Below, in pieces: positions 1-9,809 of a DNA stretch of 64,000 nucleotides (position 1 is its first letter; every line of letters starts with the position of its first letter). A program made the position numbers and the translations under genes. Location: positions 4,017,753-4,081,752 of the forward strand of contig OZ036017.1 of the NCBI GenBank assembly GCA_964035015.1. The letters are read 5' to 3'. Source of the stretch: Corallium rubrum (lineage: Eukaryota; Cnidaria; Anthozoa; Scleralcyonacea; Coralliidae). The notes beneath the pieces are model-generated. The model saw only the letters and a list, made by a program, of their open reading frames with translations. It did no database searches and had not been told where the DNA came from.

Positions 1-361
1 TATGACCGGCATATTGTGAAGCGTTGAAACCGGCCTGAGTAAGTAATTTCCGCGTCCCCGAGGTTAAAGTCTGTTTCGTCAGATGTTTTCCTGAGCGGAA
101 TCATTGGCTCCCACCGTTACCGTATGACCTATGCGAAAAGGGGTCAGTCTTGGACTCTTTAATAATGAACGCTTGATTTCCTGTTCCTATCCCTGGTGTA
201 AGATGTATATCTGGGTTTAATTTGGAATTGCATGTTAGCTCTCCAAGACGAAGAAAACCGAAAAATGCTAAAGTCATAGCTGCCCAAATCATCACAGAAT
301 CATAGTTAGTTGTGGTTGGAATAGCGAGCATCATTTGGAAAAGTTGTATCTCGATTGACTA
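1..361 (-). pseudogene. Tyrosine recombinase fragment (DIRS/Crypton-like integrase), broken
   Basis: The minus-strand frame 334-101 encodes a segment with LAFFGFLRLGELT, which resembles the first catalytic-arginine motif of tyrosine recombinases, followed by a KTDPF motif usual in the eukaryotic XerD-like recombinases of DIRS and Crypton-type elements. The frame is lost just after KTDPF, in a run of T at about 130, and similarity resumes in another frame. Near the left edge (about 1-50) a third segment reads like the region just before the HxxR motif (AGFN, then YAGH). The recombinase therefore continues past the window edge and has at least two lesions. No upstream N-terminal part is visible beyond an in-frame stop near 361. 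The family is recognised from motifs; the exact element type is not determined. Confidence 0.65.
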
Positions 362-654
362 TGTTATAATCGGTAAGCGCACTCGAATTTGGTCTCCATG
401 AGAACGTTTTATATCGCGTAAGACTAGTTGCAAGCGTAAAGTTCAATTGAAATCCGTGGCGTATGTGATAGTGACGGACGGCTGCTGTATAGATTTAATG
501 GATGAATGCTAAGTACGCAACGAATTCTGTCAAGAGCGCTTTGGTGGCAGGCAGACAGTGTTCGATTGGTTTATTTATTACGCTTGTACAAATTAACGAA
601 GGCGAGAACGCGTTTTTCACCTGCGCTGTAAGCCTGTTTTGTATCAACATTATT
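362..654. other. No recognisable feature
   Basis: This unique-looking AT-rich DNA lies between the recombinase scrap and the diverged tandem repeats. No convincing ORF, RNA gene or repeat was seen. Confidence 0.5.
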
Positions 655-873
655 AACATTTATAAACCTTTCATTTCTTAAGGTTTTTCAATTTGCTTTC
701 TGGATAGCTTTTCAGTTAGAAGTACCAAAATTAAACTTAGCGCACCACCGCCAAATCTGTTAAGAGTGCATGCCTTTCTTCTTGCATTTTTGTTACCAAT
801 CGTTTAAATACCTGATTACCTGGTAATCGTAACTTCTATTTTTGTTGGAGAAAGTATCTACATTACCGTGATA

Positions 874-924
<51 letters not shown>

Positions 925-1425
925 CACACATTTCGTTTCTTATGGTTTTCTTTTTGCGTTGGCGGTAGGTTTCCAGTTGTGAATATTGAAAATTAATTCA
1001 AGACGTGCTTTGTGGCGTTTTCCACAGATTTATATTATCCATGACTTAAATAATCATAACTTCAGTTCTATTTTTCCGATTTTCTTCAACAAAATATCTA
1101 CATTACCATAAGAATATAAACGTTTCATTTCGTAAGGTTTTCGTTTTACGTTCTCCTTAGGGTTCGAGTTAGGAAAATTGAAATTAAATTTACTCATTAT
1201 ATACCGGAAGACGTGTTAAACGGTGTTTTGTTTCGATTATTATAATAGCCTTCGCTTAATTCTAACTTCGGTCCTGTCTTTCCGAATTTGTTCCCCAAAG
1301 TATGGTTGCTATAACCATTCAAGCTACAATAATGTATCTAAGTTCCTTTACCTCACCAATCATACAATCGACGCTCATGCACGTCCGGGATACATTATCG
1401 AGTTGCGAATATTGAAATTAACTTA
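655..1425 (+). repeat. Three to four diverged tandem units of about 200-230 bp
   Basis: Recurring landmarks appear in the same order. One is a 'tttcatttcktaaggtttt'-like phrase near 669, 930 and 1126, followed by a T-rich stretch. Next comes a phrase like 'attgaaattaa' near 730, 985, 1170 and 1405, then 'ctattttt' and 'atctacattacc' near 835, 1067 and 1094. Spacing is about 200-260 bp, and the copies differ by many substitutions and indels. A (TA)n tract sits inside the first unit. The unit has no coding potential that I can see. The phasing was done by eye and is approximate. Confidence 0.5.
875..920. repeat. (TA)n microsatellite
   Basis: An uninterrupted TA dinucleotide run of about 46 bp, followed by 'catacacaca'. 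Confidence 0.95.
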
Positions 1426-2340
1426 GCGCATGACCGCGAAACATAAGAGCCCTTTTCGCATGATTTTTCTTATCGCAGGAACTGCGCTATTGCCCACCCT
1501 TGTTAAGTTATCGCTTTGCATATTTACCAGAAAGAACACACGACCAACCGAAGCTATCGAAGATTTGAAATCTTATGGTTGGCTGGAGGCTGACGTGATG
1601 TTTCCGCAGTTCTTGTCGTCGGCACGCAGTGGTCCAAAGATTGGATGGTCTGTTCTGTCATGGAAGGGCCAGCCAAGTCGGAAAGATGCGTCATCTTTTG
1701 AAAAACACGTTCAGTGCTACAATTGTCGATCTTTGCAGTGTATCCATGACGAGCGTGTGTATCAGAGATTACACTGTGTGACGAATGGCTCCCTTTTGGT
1801 TTCCCGTTCACGGTTCAATGCAACGCGCGTCTTCCGCACTGTTCTAGCTCCTGTACTCGAAAGCTTGAATTCTCGACATATAGATTCCGTTTCTCTGGAT
1901 CGTTTGGTGTAGTCATCGAAGAGCCGTCGTGGGGATTCTTGAGGTCGTACTCGTATCCTAGTTCTAGTTCGTCTGGCGCGGACTTTGAAGAGCCGTCATG
2001 GATTCTTGAGTTCGTATTTGTACACAATCGAGGGCAACAACTGGCAGAGCGTGCTCATATGTCTTTGGCATTCGAAGGCGCAGTTACGAAAACCAGAATA
2101 CAAAAATTCCTGTGTAGAGCTTACAAGCAGCTTTCAATGTAGAGCTCTTGGATAAAGTGATTAATTTTGGCGCGTTTTGAGCTTATATGTGACTCTTGCG
2201 CGAATTGTAATTGGTTAGTTTTCCCGCCGAAGAGAGAAGTAATGTTCTAATTGGTTAGCAAGTGTCGTATCACTTGTTTTTCACGTGCACTGGCAAGCTG
2301 GAAGAAAACGACCTTTAGAACTATCTGGCATATATATCGT
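1426..2340. other. Non-coding or unrecognised sequence with a short local duplication
   Basis: An open frame of 160 codons (1430-1912, plus) and a smaller one (1939-2142, plus) are present. Neither resembles a known family and neither has clear domain features, so I do not call genes. A local direct duplication is visible: 'gaagagccgtc' followed by 'attcttga' and a 'cgta' phrase occurs at about 1917-1957 and again at about 1986-2021. The phrase 'aattggttag' occurs twice, near 2209 and 2251. The stretch directly adjoins the 3' tail of the LINE at 2341. Confidence 0.4.
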
Positions 2341-3975
2341 TTGTTGATAATAATAATAATAACTTTATTTCTTAAAGATGCGCATTTAAAAATATTCACA
2401 ATGCTCATTACATGAATTTAAAATATAGAACTAACTAAGAATAATGCTGAATAAATAAAAACGTTTTAAGTTTAGATTTAAAAATGTCAATCGAAGATAC
2501 CATCCTCAGCTCATTTGGTAAGCTGTTCCATAGAGCTGGGCCTGCACAACTGAAGGCTCTATCACCATATGTTTTGGTCTTTGATCTAGGCTGGTGTAAT
2601 AGATTCTTTGAAGATGATCTTAAACATCTCGTATTCTCTAGTGGTCGAAGAAGTTCTATTAGATACTCAGGTGCGAGGCCATTTAAAACCTTAAAAACAA
2701 ACAAGCCGAGTTTAAACTTAATACGACTGTGAACAGGTAACCAATGAAGTGATTTTAGGATTGGAGTAATATGGTCCCAGCTTTTGGATCTTGTGACAAT
2801 TCTCGCTGCAATATTTTGAACTCGCTGCAGTTTCTTAATCTCAACCTGTGGTAATCCATAGAGTAGAATGTTACAGTGGTCAAGGCGAGATGTAATAAAC
2901 GCGTGTACCAACTGCTCAGTGGTCGAGTCATCGAGGTATTTCCGAAGCTTGCTAATATTTCTTATAGCGGCGTAGGCTGATTTACAAATGGAATTTACGT
3001 GACTCTTCATGGAAAGGTTCCTATCAAAAATAACACCCAGGTCACGTACTTCTTTCTTGACACATATTACATTATCGTCAACAGACACAGTGGGAGCAGA
3101 TGGAGTTTGTCTAGCGTAGGAAGAAAACATGTGAACGATCTCAGTCTTACCGCTGTTCAAAAACAATTTATTTTGGAGGCACCAAGATTTAATATCATGG
3201 ATACAACTCTCCAGACGTTGAACAGCAATAGATGTGTCGGATTCCTTCAGTATGATGTAGAGTTGAGTATCGTCCGCATAAACCATGGCATCCAATCCAT
3301 GGGCAGCAATAATGTCTTCGAGTGGTGCGATGTAAAGCGAAAAAAGCAAAGGTCCAAGCACCGAACCTTGTGGAACACCTTGTAACAGTGGGGTTGAGGC
3401 CGATCTTTTATCATTAACTTTCACATACTGAGTGCGGGATCCAAGGTAAGAACGAAACCAGGACAGTGCTGTGCCCGTGATACCAAATCGATCTTGTAGA
3501 CGAGAGATTAAGATCTCATGATCAATTGAGTCAAAGGCAGCAGAGAAGTCGAGTAATATCAGTAAAGCCTGATAGCCATGGTCAAGAGCTACTAAGAGAT
3601 CATTTTGAACGCGCAATAGAGCTGTCTCAGTGCTACACCATTGTCTATAAGCAGATTGAAGTTTGGGGTATATGTCATTGACCATAAGATAAGCAATGAG
3701 TTGTTGTGCGACAACACGCTCTATAGTCTTCGACATGAATTGCAAGTTAGAGATTGGTCGAAAGCTATCCATCACCTCTGGATCCTTCATTTTCTTGATA
3801 GCCGGTATAAGCTGGGAAACTTTAAATGCAAGTGGCATAACACCACCGGACAAAGAAAGATTAATAGTGGTAATAGGTGTTAATAACGTATCAAGACAAT
3901 CTTTCAGTATTACTGTAGGAATCGGATCTAATTCACAGGTTTTCGTCGGCGACTTCATGACTATGTGTTAGGTGG
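2341..3975 (-). mobile_element. 5'-truncated non-LTR retrotransposon (CR1/L2-like LINE)
   Basis: The minus-strand element contains the reverse transcriptase and C-terminal part of ORF2, a 3' UTR of about 90 bp with an AATAAA-like signal in the plus-strand 'tttattt/aataaata' region, and a 3' end in a TTA/TAA trinucleotide run (2345-2364). Microsatellite-like 3' tails, rather than long poly(A), are usual for CR1/L2-type elements. The 5' part, including the endonuclease, is missing. Recognisable sequence stops near 3970, beside the decayed endonuclease domain of the Helentron, so this copy may have landed in that element. No target-site duplication was found. Confidence 0.8.
2435..3958 (-). CDS. 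LINE ORF2 fragment: reverse transcriptase plus C-terminal region
   Basis: This is an open frame of 507 codons. Reverse transcriptase landmarks in order are: KTCELDPIPT near residues 6-15 at the start of the domain; LDFSAAFDSIDH (136-147) with the first catalytic Asp; GVPQGSVLGP (194-203); and YADD (227-230) with the catalytic Asp pair. The C-terminal region (about 300-507), with LDHCNILLYGLP and LHWLPVHSRIKFK, is characteristic of CR1/L2/Jockey-group elements. It is the 3' part of ORF2; the APE-type endonuclease that normally precedes it is absent, so the start at 3958 is an artefact of truncation. The frame has no internal stop, which suggests a fairly recent copy. The product would reverse-transcribe its own RNA at a nicked target. 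Confidence 0.9.
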   Translation of the reverse strand: MKSPTKTCELDPIPTVILKDCLDTLLTPITTINLSLSGGVMPLAFKVSQLIPAIKKMKDPEVMDSFRPISNLQFMSKTIERVVAQQLIAYLMVNDIYPKLQSAYRQWCSTETALLRVQNDLLVALDHGYQALLILLDFSAAFDSIDHEILISRLQDRFGITGTALSWFRSYLGSRTQYVKVNDKRSASTPLLQGVPQGSVLGPLLFSLYIAPLEDIIAAHGLDAMVYADDTQLYIILKESDTSIAVQRLESCIHDIKSWCLQNKLFLNSGKTEIVHMFSSYARQTPSAPTVSVDDNVICVKKEVRDLGVIFDRNLSMKSHVNSICKSAYAAIRNISKLRKYLDDSTTEQLVHAFITSRLDHCNILLYGLPQVEIKKLQRVQNIAARIVTRSKSWDHITPILKSLHWLPVHSRIKFKLGLFVFKVLNGLAPEYLIELLRPLENTRCLRSSSKNLLHQPRSKTKTYGDRAFSCAGPALWNSLPNELRMVSSIDIFKSKLKTFLFIQHYS

Positions 3976-4046
3976 GAGTAACACCTTGGCCAACCTTCCT
4001 GTTCAAGGTTTTGGCACAGCTTGTAGTGAACGTTGTCTCATTAACT

Positions 4047-4541
4047 TTAATTTATAATTAGCACATATAAATTTGCTAAATAAATAAATGTAGGTTTTGT
4101 TACAATCTGAGTGTAATTGAGGGATTCCATTAAAGATTTTAGTGGTTGAACTTGATTGTCATTCAAGTAATTAATATTAAAGTCACCAAGAATCATGTCA
4201 ATTGTATAACAATGTAACACGTATCCCAAACAATCTACATATTGTGAGATGTTGGAGGCTTGCTTTCGATACAGCAAAAGAAAAGTTGTTTTTTCTTGGG
4301 ATTGACTATTAACCAGGTGAAATTTTAGTGCATTTAGTGAAGAAAAATATTCACACTCTCTAATTTCTACAGTATTTCTTGTGCAAAATGCCATACTCGA
4401 ATATTTATCCGTATCATGATCTTGACGGTGGAGTTTGAAAGGACTGAGATTATTTAAAATTTCATTGTCAAAATCCTGAGGTAGTAGTTGGGTTTCAGGA
4501 AGGGCTATATATGAGGTCACTATTGAAAACTCTTGAATCAA
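4047..4541 (-). pseudogene. Helentron C-terminal APE-like endonuclease domain (partial, frameshifted)
   Basis: The reading frame continues the end of the helicase ORF after a shift in a short AT run at about 4500-4540. The helicase ORF ends with LLNIRSLKKN and NSDLI, the usual opening of EEP-type (exonuclease-endonuclease-phosphatase) domains in LINEs. This frame resumes with a PETQL motif holding the expected catalytic Glu. GDFN follows near residue 120, with the conserved Asp and Asn of the active site. Similarity fades after TKPTFI, where the SDH-type end of the domain should be, so the C-terminus is lost. The domain would nick DNA for transposition. It is 164 codons, short for a full domain of roughly 220-250. 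Confidence 0.75.
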
Positions 4542-6261
4542 ATTTAATATCGATGCTATTTTTTTTGAGAGATCTTATATTTAAAAGTGATATGGTCAAA
4601 ACAGTGAAATTGTCTTGCAGTACAGTTGTTGAATGTGGAACCATACATTCATTTCGTAGTCTTTGGTATTCTTCAAGAACTTTAGGATTTGCTTTAATAT
4701 GCTTACTCTCAATTTGTCCTAAAATATACAGACTGTCGAAAGAAGTTGCACGGCTTAAGGCAACATAAATTTGTCCATAGTTAAACGCTCTCTGTTTTAT
4801 CAGGTCAGAACTGATTACAGGTGTTAGACCTTGACCCTTATGTACAGTACATGCCCAAGCAAGTGTGATAGGAAATTGTACTCTCTGTATTTCTGGAGAA
4901 GATGCTTTACCTGGTCTTATTTTGATCTTTGCTAATACAGGCTCAATGGGAACTACGTTGTTTTCTCTTGCAAAAGGGCTGCCACAAGTGTTAGTTAAGT
5001 CTTTACCAGCATTTGAGTCATCAAATTTGATATAGAGAACAGTTGGTTTTTGGTTATTTTGACTGACATCAATTTTAAAGACAGTCCCCATTTGTCCATT
5101 GATGAGTCTATCTGGAATACTAATATTTGTTGTAAGCATTACTCTAGCACCTTCTTTAATCAGAATTTCATAATCAAGTCCACCTGTTTCAGACCGTCCT
5201 TTTGCTAATACTCTATCAATATCTTGTTTCCTTACATTTGTTGGATATTGATCTTTAGCTTTAAGAATAAATAAGGATCCAGACAGTTCTTCTAGTTTTT
5301 TCTTGTTATGTTCATCAACAGGAGCATTTTCAGCCCAGATATGAAGTGCATCTGATGGATAATTAGGATCAGATGGGGTTATTGATCTTGATTGGATTAT
5401 CTTAATGTCATCTTCTGTTTGACTAGCAGTTCTTATTCTGTTAAGAAGTTCAATAAATGCTTGGTCGTTTTTCTGTCTCATGATTTTATTAAGTTCTGTC
5501 ATTTTAAAGACTTTCCATGGGTGACATAGATTATAAGAATCATTTTTGAAATTGTCAAATACAAATCTCTTACGTATTGGTGGAAGTTGGCATAGATCAC
5601 CTACAACTATAATAGTAATTCCAGCAAATAGCAGAGAACTGGTGGTGCCAAATATTTCTTTTAATCTTTGGTGGATATGTAGTAAGGTAGTGTTTCCAAC
5701 CATAGAAATTTCATCTATTATTATTAGCCTTAGGTCAGATAATGATAGTCTTAATTGTGTTTTCTTTTGGTCTGACATTGCAGGTACATTATCACCAGTT
5801 TCTTTGGGAATAGCAAGACTAGTATTTATTGTTGTTCCATCAATGTTTATTGCAGCTACACCTGTTGGTGCCATGATAAGAACTGTTGGTAATTCAGGGT
5901 TAATAGGAGGATGTCTAAAAGTTTTAACTGCTGTATGGTATATTGTTTTAATCAAGTGACTTTTGCCTGCACCTCCACCACCAGTTAAAAAAAGATAGAT
6001 TGGTTCTATTTCAACAGGTTTTAAGCTGTTCATGTTTTTCATTGTATTCCTACACCATGTCAGAAATGTATCATATGCATAACGTTGCTCGATGTTCAAG
6101 GACCTCACAGTTTCTCGTAATATATCATCAGAGATCTCTGTTTGTCGGTTGTAAGAAGTAATTACTCCAAGGGAAGTATGCTGATTGGATTGTGGTATTG
6201 AGTCAAGATGTGATGGTATTTGTTCATTAAATGATTCATGTGGGATTGAGTCATCTTGCAT
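4495..6261 (-). CDS. PIF1-family helicase part of the Helentron Rep-Hel protein
   Basis: This open frame of 588 codons carries superfamily 1B helicase motifs. Walker A is GGGGAGKS (94-101), motif Ia is APTGVAA (about 131-137), and Walker B is LIIIDEISM (179-187). GDLCQLPP and a C-terminal TVHKGQGLT with YVALSRA are the late SF1 motifs of PIF1 proteins. It would unwind the strand displaced during rolling-circle transposition, 5' to 3' as in PIF1 relatives. The ATG at 6261 is probably not a true start: the preceding linker ORF overlaps it by about 100 nt in another frame, and the natural protein would be continuous. The last about 35 residues already belong to the endonuclease domain. Confidence 0.88.
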   Translation of the reverse strand: MQDDSIPHESFNEQIPSHLDSIPQSNQHTSLGVITSYNRQTEISDDILRETVRSLNIEQRYAYDTFLTWCRNTMKNMNSLKPVEIEPIYLFLTGGGGAGKSHLIKTIYHTAVKTFRHPPINPELPTVLIMAPTGVAAINIDGTTINTSLAIPKETGDNVPAMSDQKKTQLRLSLSDLRLIIIDEISMVGNTTLLHIHQRLKEIFGTTSSLLFAGITIIVVGDLCQLPPIRKRFVFDNFKNDSYNLCHPWKVFKMTELNKIMRQKNDQAFIELLNRIRTASQTEDDIKIIQSRSITPSDPNYPSDALHIWAENAPVDEHNKKKLEELSGSLFILKAKDQYPTNVRKQDIDRVLAKGRSETGGLDYEILIKEGARVMLTTNISIPDRLINGQMGTVFKIDVSQNNQKPTVLYIKFDDSNAGKDLTNTCGSPFARENNVVPIEPVLAKIKIRPGKASSPEIQRVQFPITLAWACTVHKGQGLTPVISSDLIKQRAFNYGQIYVALSRATSFDSLYILGQIESKHIKANPKVLEEYQRLRNECMVPHSTTVLQDNFTVLTISLLNIRSLKKNSIDIKFDSRVFNSDLIYSPS

Positions 6262-6830
6262 TCACCTTGTAAATCTGCATTTTCTTGATCATTTATTGAA
6301 TCAAATGAACGAATAATATTGCCCTCATTAGATTTTAATACTTCTAGAGCCTCACTAACATCATCTGCATCAGGTTCGAATATTGCTCTATTGTGTTCAA
6401 CAATAGCTTCGACATCAGGTTCATAGAACTTTGATGTATATGTTTGATCTGAAGCCATTGGTTTACTTTCATCACGCCATGGATAATAGAGCATAAGTAA
6501 ATGGTGAAAATAAGATTCTGGTTCTTTTCTTTTATTAGGTGTATGATATTTTAATACAGCCTTAACTTTTCTACATTTCATGTATTCATTGGTGTTAATT
6601 AATTTTATTTTTTTGGGAAGGCATTGTGTTGTATCACTTATTGTTTGTGATTCAACCAAGTCATCTGTTAGAACATCAGGTTGGCAATCTTTTGTTTCAC
6701 TATAATCAATTTTGTAATCTTTATAGTAATATGCAGCAAATTCTGCCAGACATAAGTTATCAACAACTGGAATTGATGTTGGCCTAATGCTGTAACGCTG
6801 AATTATATTTGACTTAAATCTTTAAGTCTG
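6162..6830 (-). pseudogene. Helentron Rep-Hel linker region between the Rep and helicase parts
   Basis: The frame from about 6830 down to 6162 contains IIQRYSIRP, CLAEFAAYYY, then YFHHLLMLYYPWRDE and NRAIFEP. These phrases are typical of the segment between the Rep domain and the PIF1 helicase in animal Helitrons. Upstream it should join the Rep ORF, which ends out of frame at 6873 after WLRKIFPKTVFV. Downstream it should join the helicase ORF, which begins in another frame at 6261. The piece is therefore internal sequence of one protein separated by two frame breaks, and no start codon of its own is needed. Confidence 0.75.
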
Positions 6831-6872
6831 TACTATCATTGTCTAGTTCATCAAGCTCCACTTGTGCCTTAG

Positions 6873-9809
6873 TTACAGTACACGCACCCTTTTTTCTGGG
6901 AAATCTGTACTAACAAAAACTGTTTTGGGAAATATTTTTCTCAACCAAAGTTTAGGCATTGATCTGTACAGACATTCTTGTGAACTAACTTCTCTTGTAG
7001 AGAGAAAAGCAGCACCAATTTTTTTCAGGCCATCTCTAATATTCATGTTAGCAGCTTTTGCTTCTTTTGCTGCATTTGTAATAGCTTGAGAACATTCAGT
7101 TTCATCTTTAGTAAAGTATGAGCAGACATATGTTATGCATTTGTAGTGATTGAATACAGGTTGCAAGTCAACATTTGCTGCAAATCCCTTTATACCAACA
7201 AAGTAATTGTTAATAAAACAGCTGTCTGCAGGCCTTTTGAGATGCAACTCAAAATCAGAGTCTGGTGATATAGATAGAGCCCAGTAATATTCATCCTCAG
7301 TGATACCTACTGATTTTAGAATGTCTGCATCATTTAATGTTTCATTATAATCTGGCTTGGATGGGTTTAGTACTTCATCTATTTTCTGTTTGACTGAGGT
7401 CAGAATCTGTGTTCGCCTGTCGAGTATATTACTCTTGATTCCCTCATCTAGATCATCATTAAGAGGTTCTGCTACTATTGCGCTTTTGGTGAAATATTGA
7501 CCAAAATTAAATCTACAACTAATATTTTTGTATTTTCTGCAGGTTTTAGAATGATTGTGCTTTTGATAAGTTTTAACTAACTCATGTAACCCTAGTTCTG
7601 TTTCCTCATCTGGAAGATAGGCTTGTACGTGGTTATCTATAAATTGTATATAAGCTTCTTTGTTGTCAGATGTAAGTTTGGGGCAATCAGAAGTCCATAT
7701 TAACGCATGTAAATGAGGAGATCCTCTCATTTGAAATTCAATACGGAGGGCATAATAGATTATTTTACCTATTGGGTTATTTTGGCTAAGCAGAAGTTCA
7801 GTGAAAAATGTTTCAACTCTATATTGAAAATGCTTTGCAACAACAACAGGATTAATATTTAGCATTGAACATCTTTCATTGTAAGACAAAGCTTCAACTT
7901 GTTCGTCAGTCATGTTTTTACCTTGTGTTCTAGCTATAATTTGAAACAACTCAGGCCATCTAAGATCAGCACATGATAATGTCATAAACCATGTTGGAAT
8001 CCCAAGTTGTTTTACCATGGATACTACTTCGTACATAAATTTTTGCCAGTAGGGTGGTGTGCCTGGAATTTGCCTTAAAAACAAATATGCCTGATCTTGA
8101 CAAATTAAGCCTTTTAACTTGTTTACATCTGATTTTATTTGTGATGCAGTTACAGGTTGGCCATGATTTTTTTTTAAGGCTATATTAATACTATCTGATA
8201 CTTTTTTTTGTTCCATTATAAATTGTGCAAAGAAAAGATACTCAGGATTTGTTGCAAATCTTCCACTATAATGTAAAAGTCGAGCATTGAAGTACTTCAC
8301 TGGTGACAATTTAATCTTTCTATCATCTGTGAAGCCAAACTGTCCTTTTGGAAACAACACTGGAAATGCAAGCTCTTCACATTTTATGTCTCTCATTAGT
8401 GATACAGGGTGTTTGTTTTTTCCAAGTGCAATATTGTACACTTCATTCCCTAATGAACAATTTTCATTACTTTGTATTGTAACAGGGTAATCTGGCAATA
8501 CAGACTGTAAACATGTCTCGTTAGTTGCTTGTCTATACTCATTCAATGGGTCATCTTTTTCCTCAGTATCATCATCATTCGTAACGTGTTGCTTGCAGTT
8601 TTCTGTTAAGGACTTTTCATTTTTATCAAAATTTATACCTGAAATATTGTCATCTTGTTCTAAACTGGTAAGTTTTGCACTGATATTTTGAATATCAATT
8701 GTAATATTATTATACAATGGATTGTTTACCTTGAGCCAGTTAAGAGCATCAAGAATGAACTGAGGACGTACTGCTTGAAAATACACATGACCTCTGAATT
8801 CAAGTTTACGTTTAAGTTTCAACATCATAATTCCCGATCTTTCTGGTGGCCGTGGTAAAACTTTACATGTCTCATCACGTTCAACCGGCACATTACAAAT
8901 TGCTCCCTTAACATTTCTTTGCTGTCCTTTTGGCATGACTATTATCTTCTCAAAAACTATTCGTTGTGCAATAAGAATTTGTTCAAGTTTTTCTAAACAT
9001 GCAAGCTCAGCTGGTATGTTATCAACATACATGTTATTGTATATTGCTTGGCAAGGAATTTTCCCCTTTGATACCTTTGAATGGCAGGTTTTACAAATGT
9101 AATCTTCTTCATCAAATGACTTTGCATCAGTGAACAGAGTTTCATGGACATCTGTGTACTTATTTTGGTTTAATGATACGACTGATTTCCTGTAGAGTAA
9201 CCGATTGCAAACAGAACATATATAATAAGGACCTTCTTTTATTTTACTGTGAAACCTAGAAATATAATCATCCAAGTCATGTAAATCCACTGATAATTTA
9301 TATTTTTTTAATTTATATTTTTTTGTTTCTGTTTCAAGAAGAACTTTCTTTTGCATTGTGTCCATTGATTTATATTTTTGTGTATTTGTTTCAAGAACTT
9401 TCTTTTTCACAGGGTCCATTGATTTATATTTTTGTTTATTTGTTTCGACAAGAACTTTCTTTTTCACAGGGTCCATTGATTTATATTTTTGTGTATTTGT
9501 TTCAAGAAGAACTTTCTTTTTCACAGGGTCTATTGATTTATATTTTTGTGTATTTCTTTCAAGAAGAACTTTCTTTTTCACAGGGTCCATTGATTTATAT
9601 TTTTGTTTATTTGTTTTGACAAGAACTTTCTTTTTCACAGGGTCCATTGATTTATATTTTTGTGTATTTCTTTCAAGAAGAACTTTCTTTTTCACTGGGT
9701 CTATTGATTTATATTTTTGTTTATTTGTTTCGAGAAGAACTTTCTTTTTCACAACATCCATTGATTTATATATTTCTGCATTTTTTTCAACCAGTTCTTT
9801 TTTCTTCAT
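6873..9809 (-). CDS. Helentron Rep part: repeat-rich N-terminus, DUF6570-like segment and HUH endonuclease
   Basis: This open frame of 978 codons starts at an ATG (9809). Residues 1 to about 175 are nine copies of a 19-residue lysine-rich repeat. Two CxxC pairs follow (CSVCNR, then CKTCHS) and look like a zinc-binding unit. Next is a segment around PAELACLEKLEQILIAQR that resembles DUF6570. The Helitron-like N domain follows, with FQMRGSPHLHALIW (about 688-702) holding the HxH metal site of HUH endonucleases. A YVCSYFTK motif near 891-898 has the two spaced tyrosines of a two-Tyr Rep. The protein would nick and join DNA strands in rolling-circle transposition. The frame ends early at 6873 by a shift, not at a natural C-terminus. 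Confidence 0.87.
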   Translation of the reverse strand: MKKKELVEKNAEIYKSMDVVKKKVLLETNKQKYKSIDPVKKKVLLERNTQKYKSMDPVKKKVLVKTNKQKYKSMDPVKKKVLLERNTQKYKSIDPVKKKVLLETNTQKYKSMDPVKKKVLVETNKQKYKSMDPVKKKVLETNTQKYKSMDTMQKKVLLETETKKYKLKKYKLSVDLHDLDDYISRFHSKIKEGPYYICSVCNRLLYRKSVVSLNQNKYTDVHETLFTDAKSFDEEDYICKTCHSKVSKGKIPCQAIYNNMYVDNIPAELACLEKLEQILIAQRIVFEKIIVMPKGQQRNVKGAICNVPVERDETCKVLPRPPERSGIMMLKLKRKLEFRGHVYFQAVRPQFILDALNWLKVNNPLYNNITIDIQNISAKLTSLEQDDNISGINFDKNEKSLTENCKQHVTNDDDTEEKDDPLNEYRQATNETCLQSVLPDYPVTIQSNENCSLGNEVYNIALGKNKHPVSLMRDIKCEELAFPVLFPKGQFGFTDDRKIKLSPVKYFNARLLHYSGRFATNPEYLFFAQFIMEQKKVSDSINIALKKNHGQPVTASQIKSDVNKLKGLICQDQAYLFLRQIPGTPPYWQKFMYEVVSMVKQLGIPTWFMTLSCADLRWPELFQIIARTQGKNMTDEQVEALSYNERCSMLNINPVVVAKHFQYRVETFFTELLLSQNNPIGKIIYYALRIEFQMRGSPHLHALIWTSDCPKLTSDNKEAYIQFIDNHVQAYLPDEETELGLHELVKTYQKHNHSKTCRKYKNISCRFNFGQYFTKSAIVAEPLNDDLDEGIKSNILDRRTQILTSVKQKIDEVLNPSKPDYNETLNDADILKSVGITEDEYYWALSISPDSDFELHLKRPADSCFINNYFVGIKGFAANVDLQPVFNHYKCITYVCSYFTKDETECSQAITNAAKEAKAANMNIRDGLKKIGAAFLSTREVSSQECLYRSMPKLWLRKIFPKTVFVSTDFPEKRVRVL

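Noticed and set aside
1430-1912. 160-codon plus-strand ORF as a gene
   Set aside because: No recognisable family, domains or splice context. It lies in a stretch with other random ORFs on both strands.
2999-3385. Plus-strand ORFs opposite the LINE (2484-2732, 2999-3385, 3641-3971)
   Set aside because: Shadows of the minus-strand reverse transcriptase, with no independent motifs.
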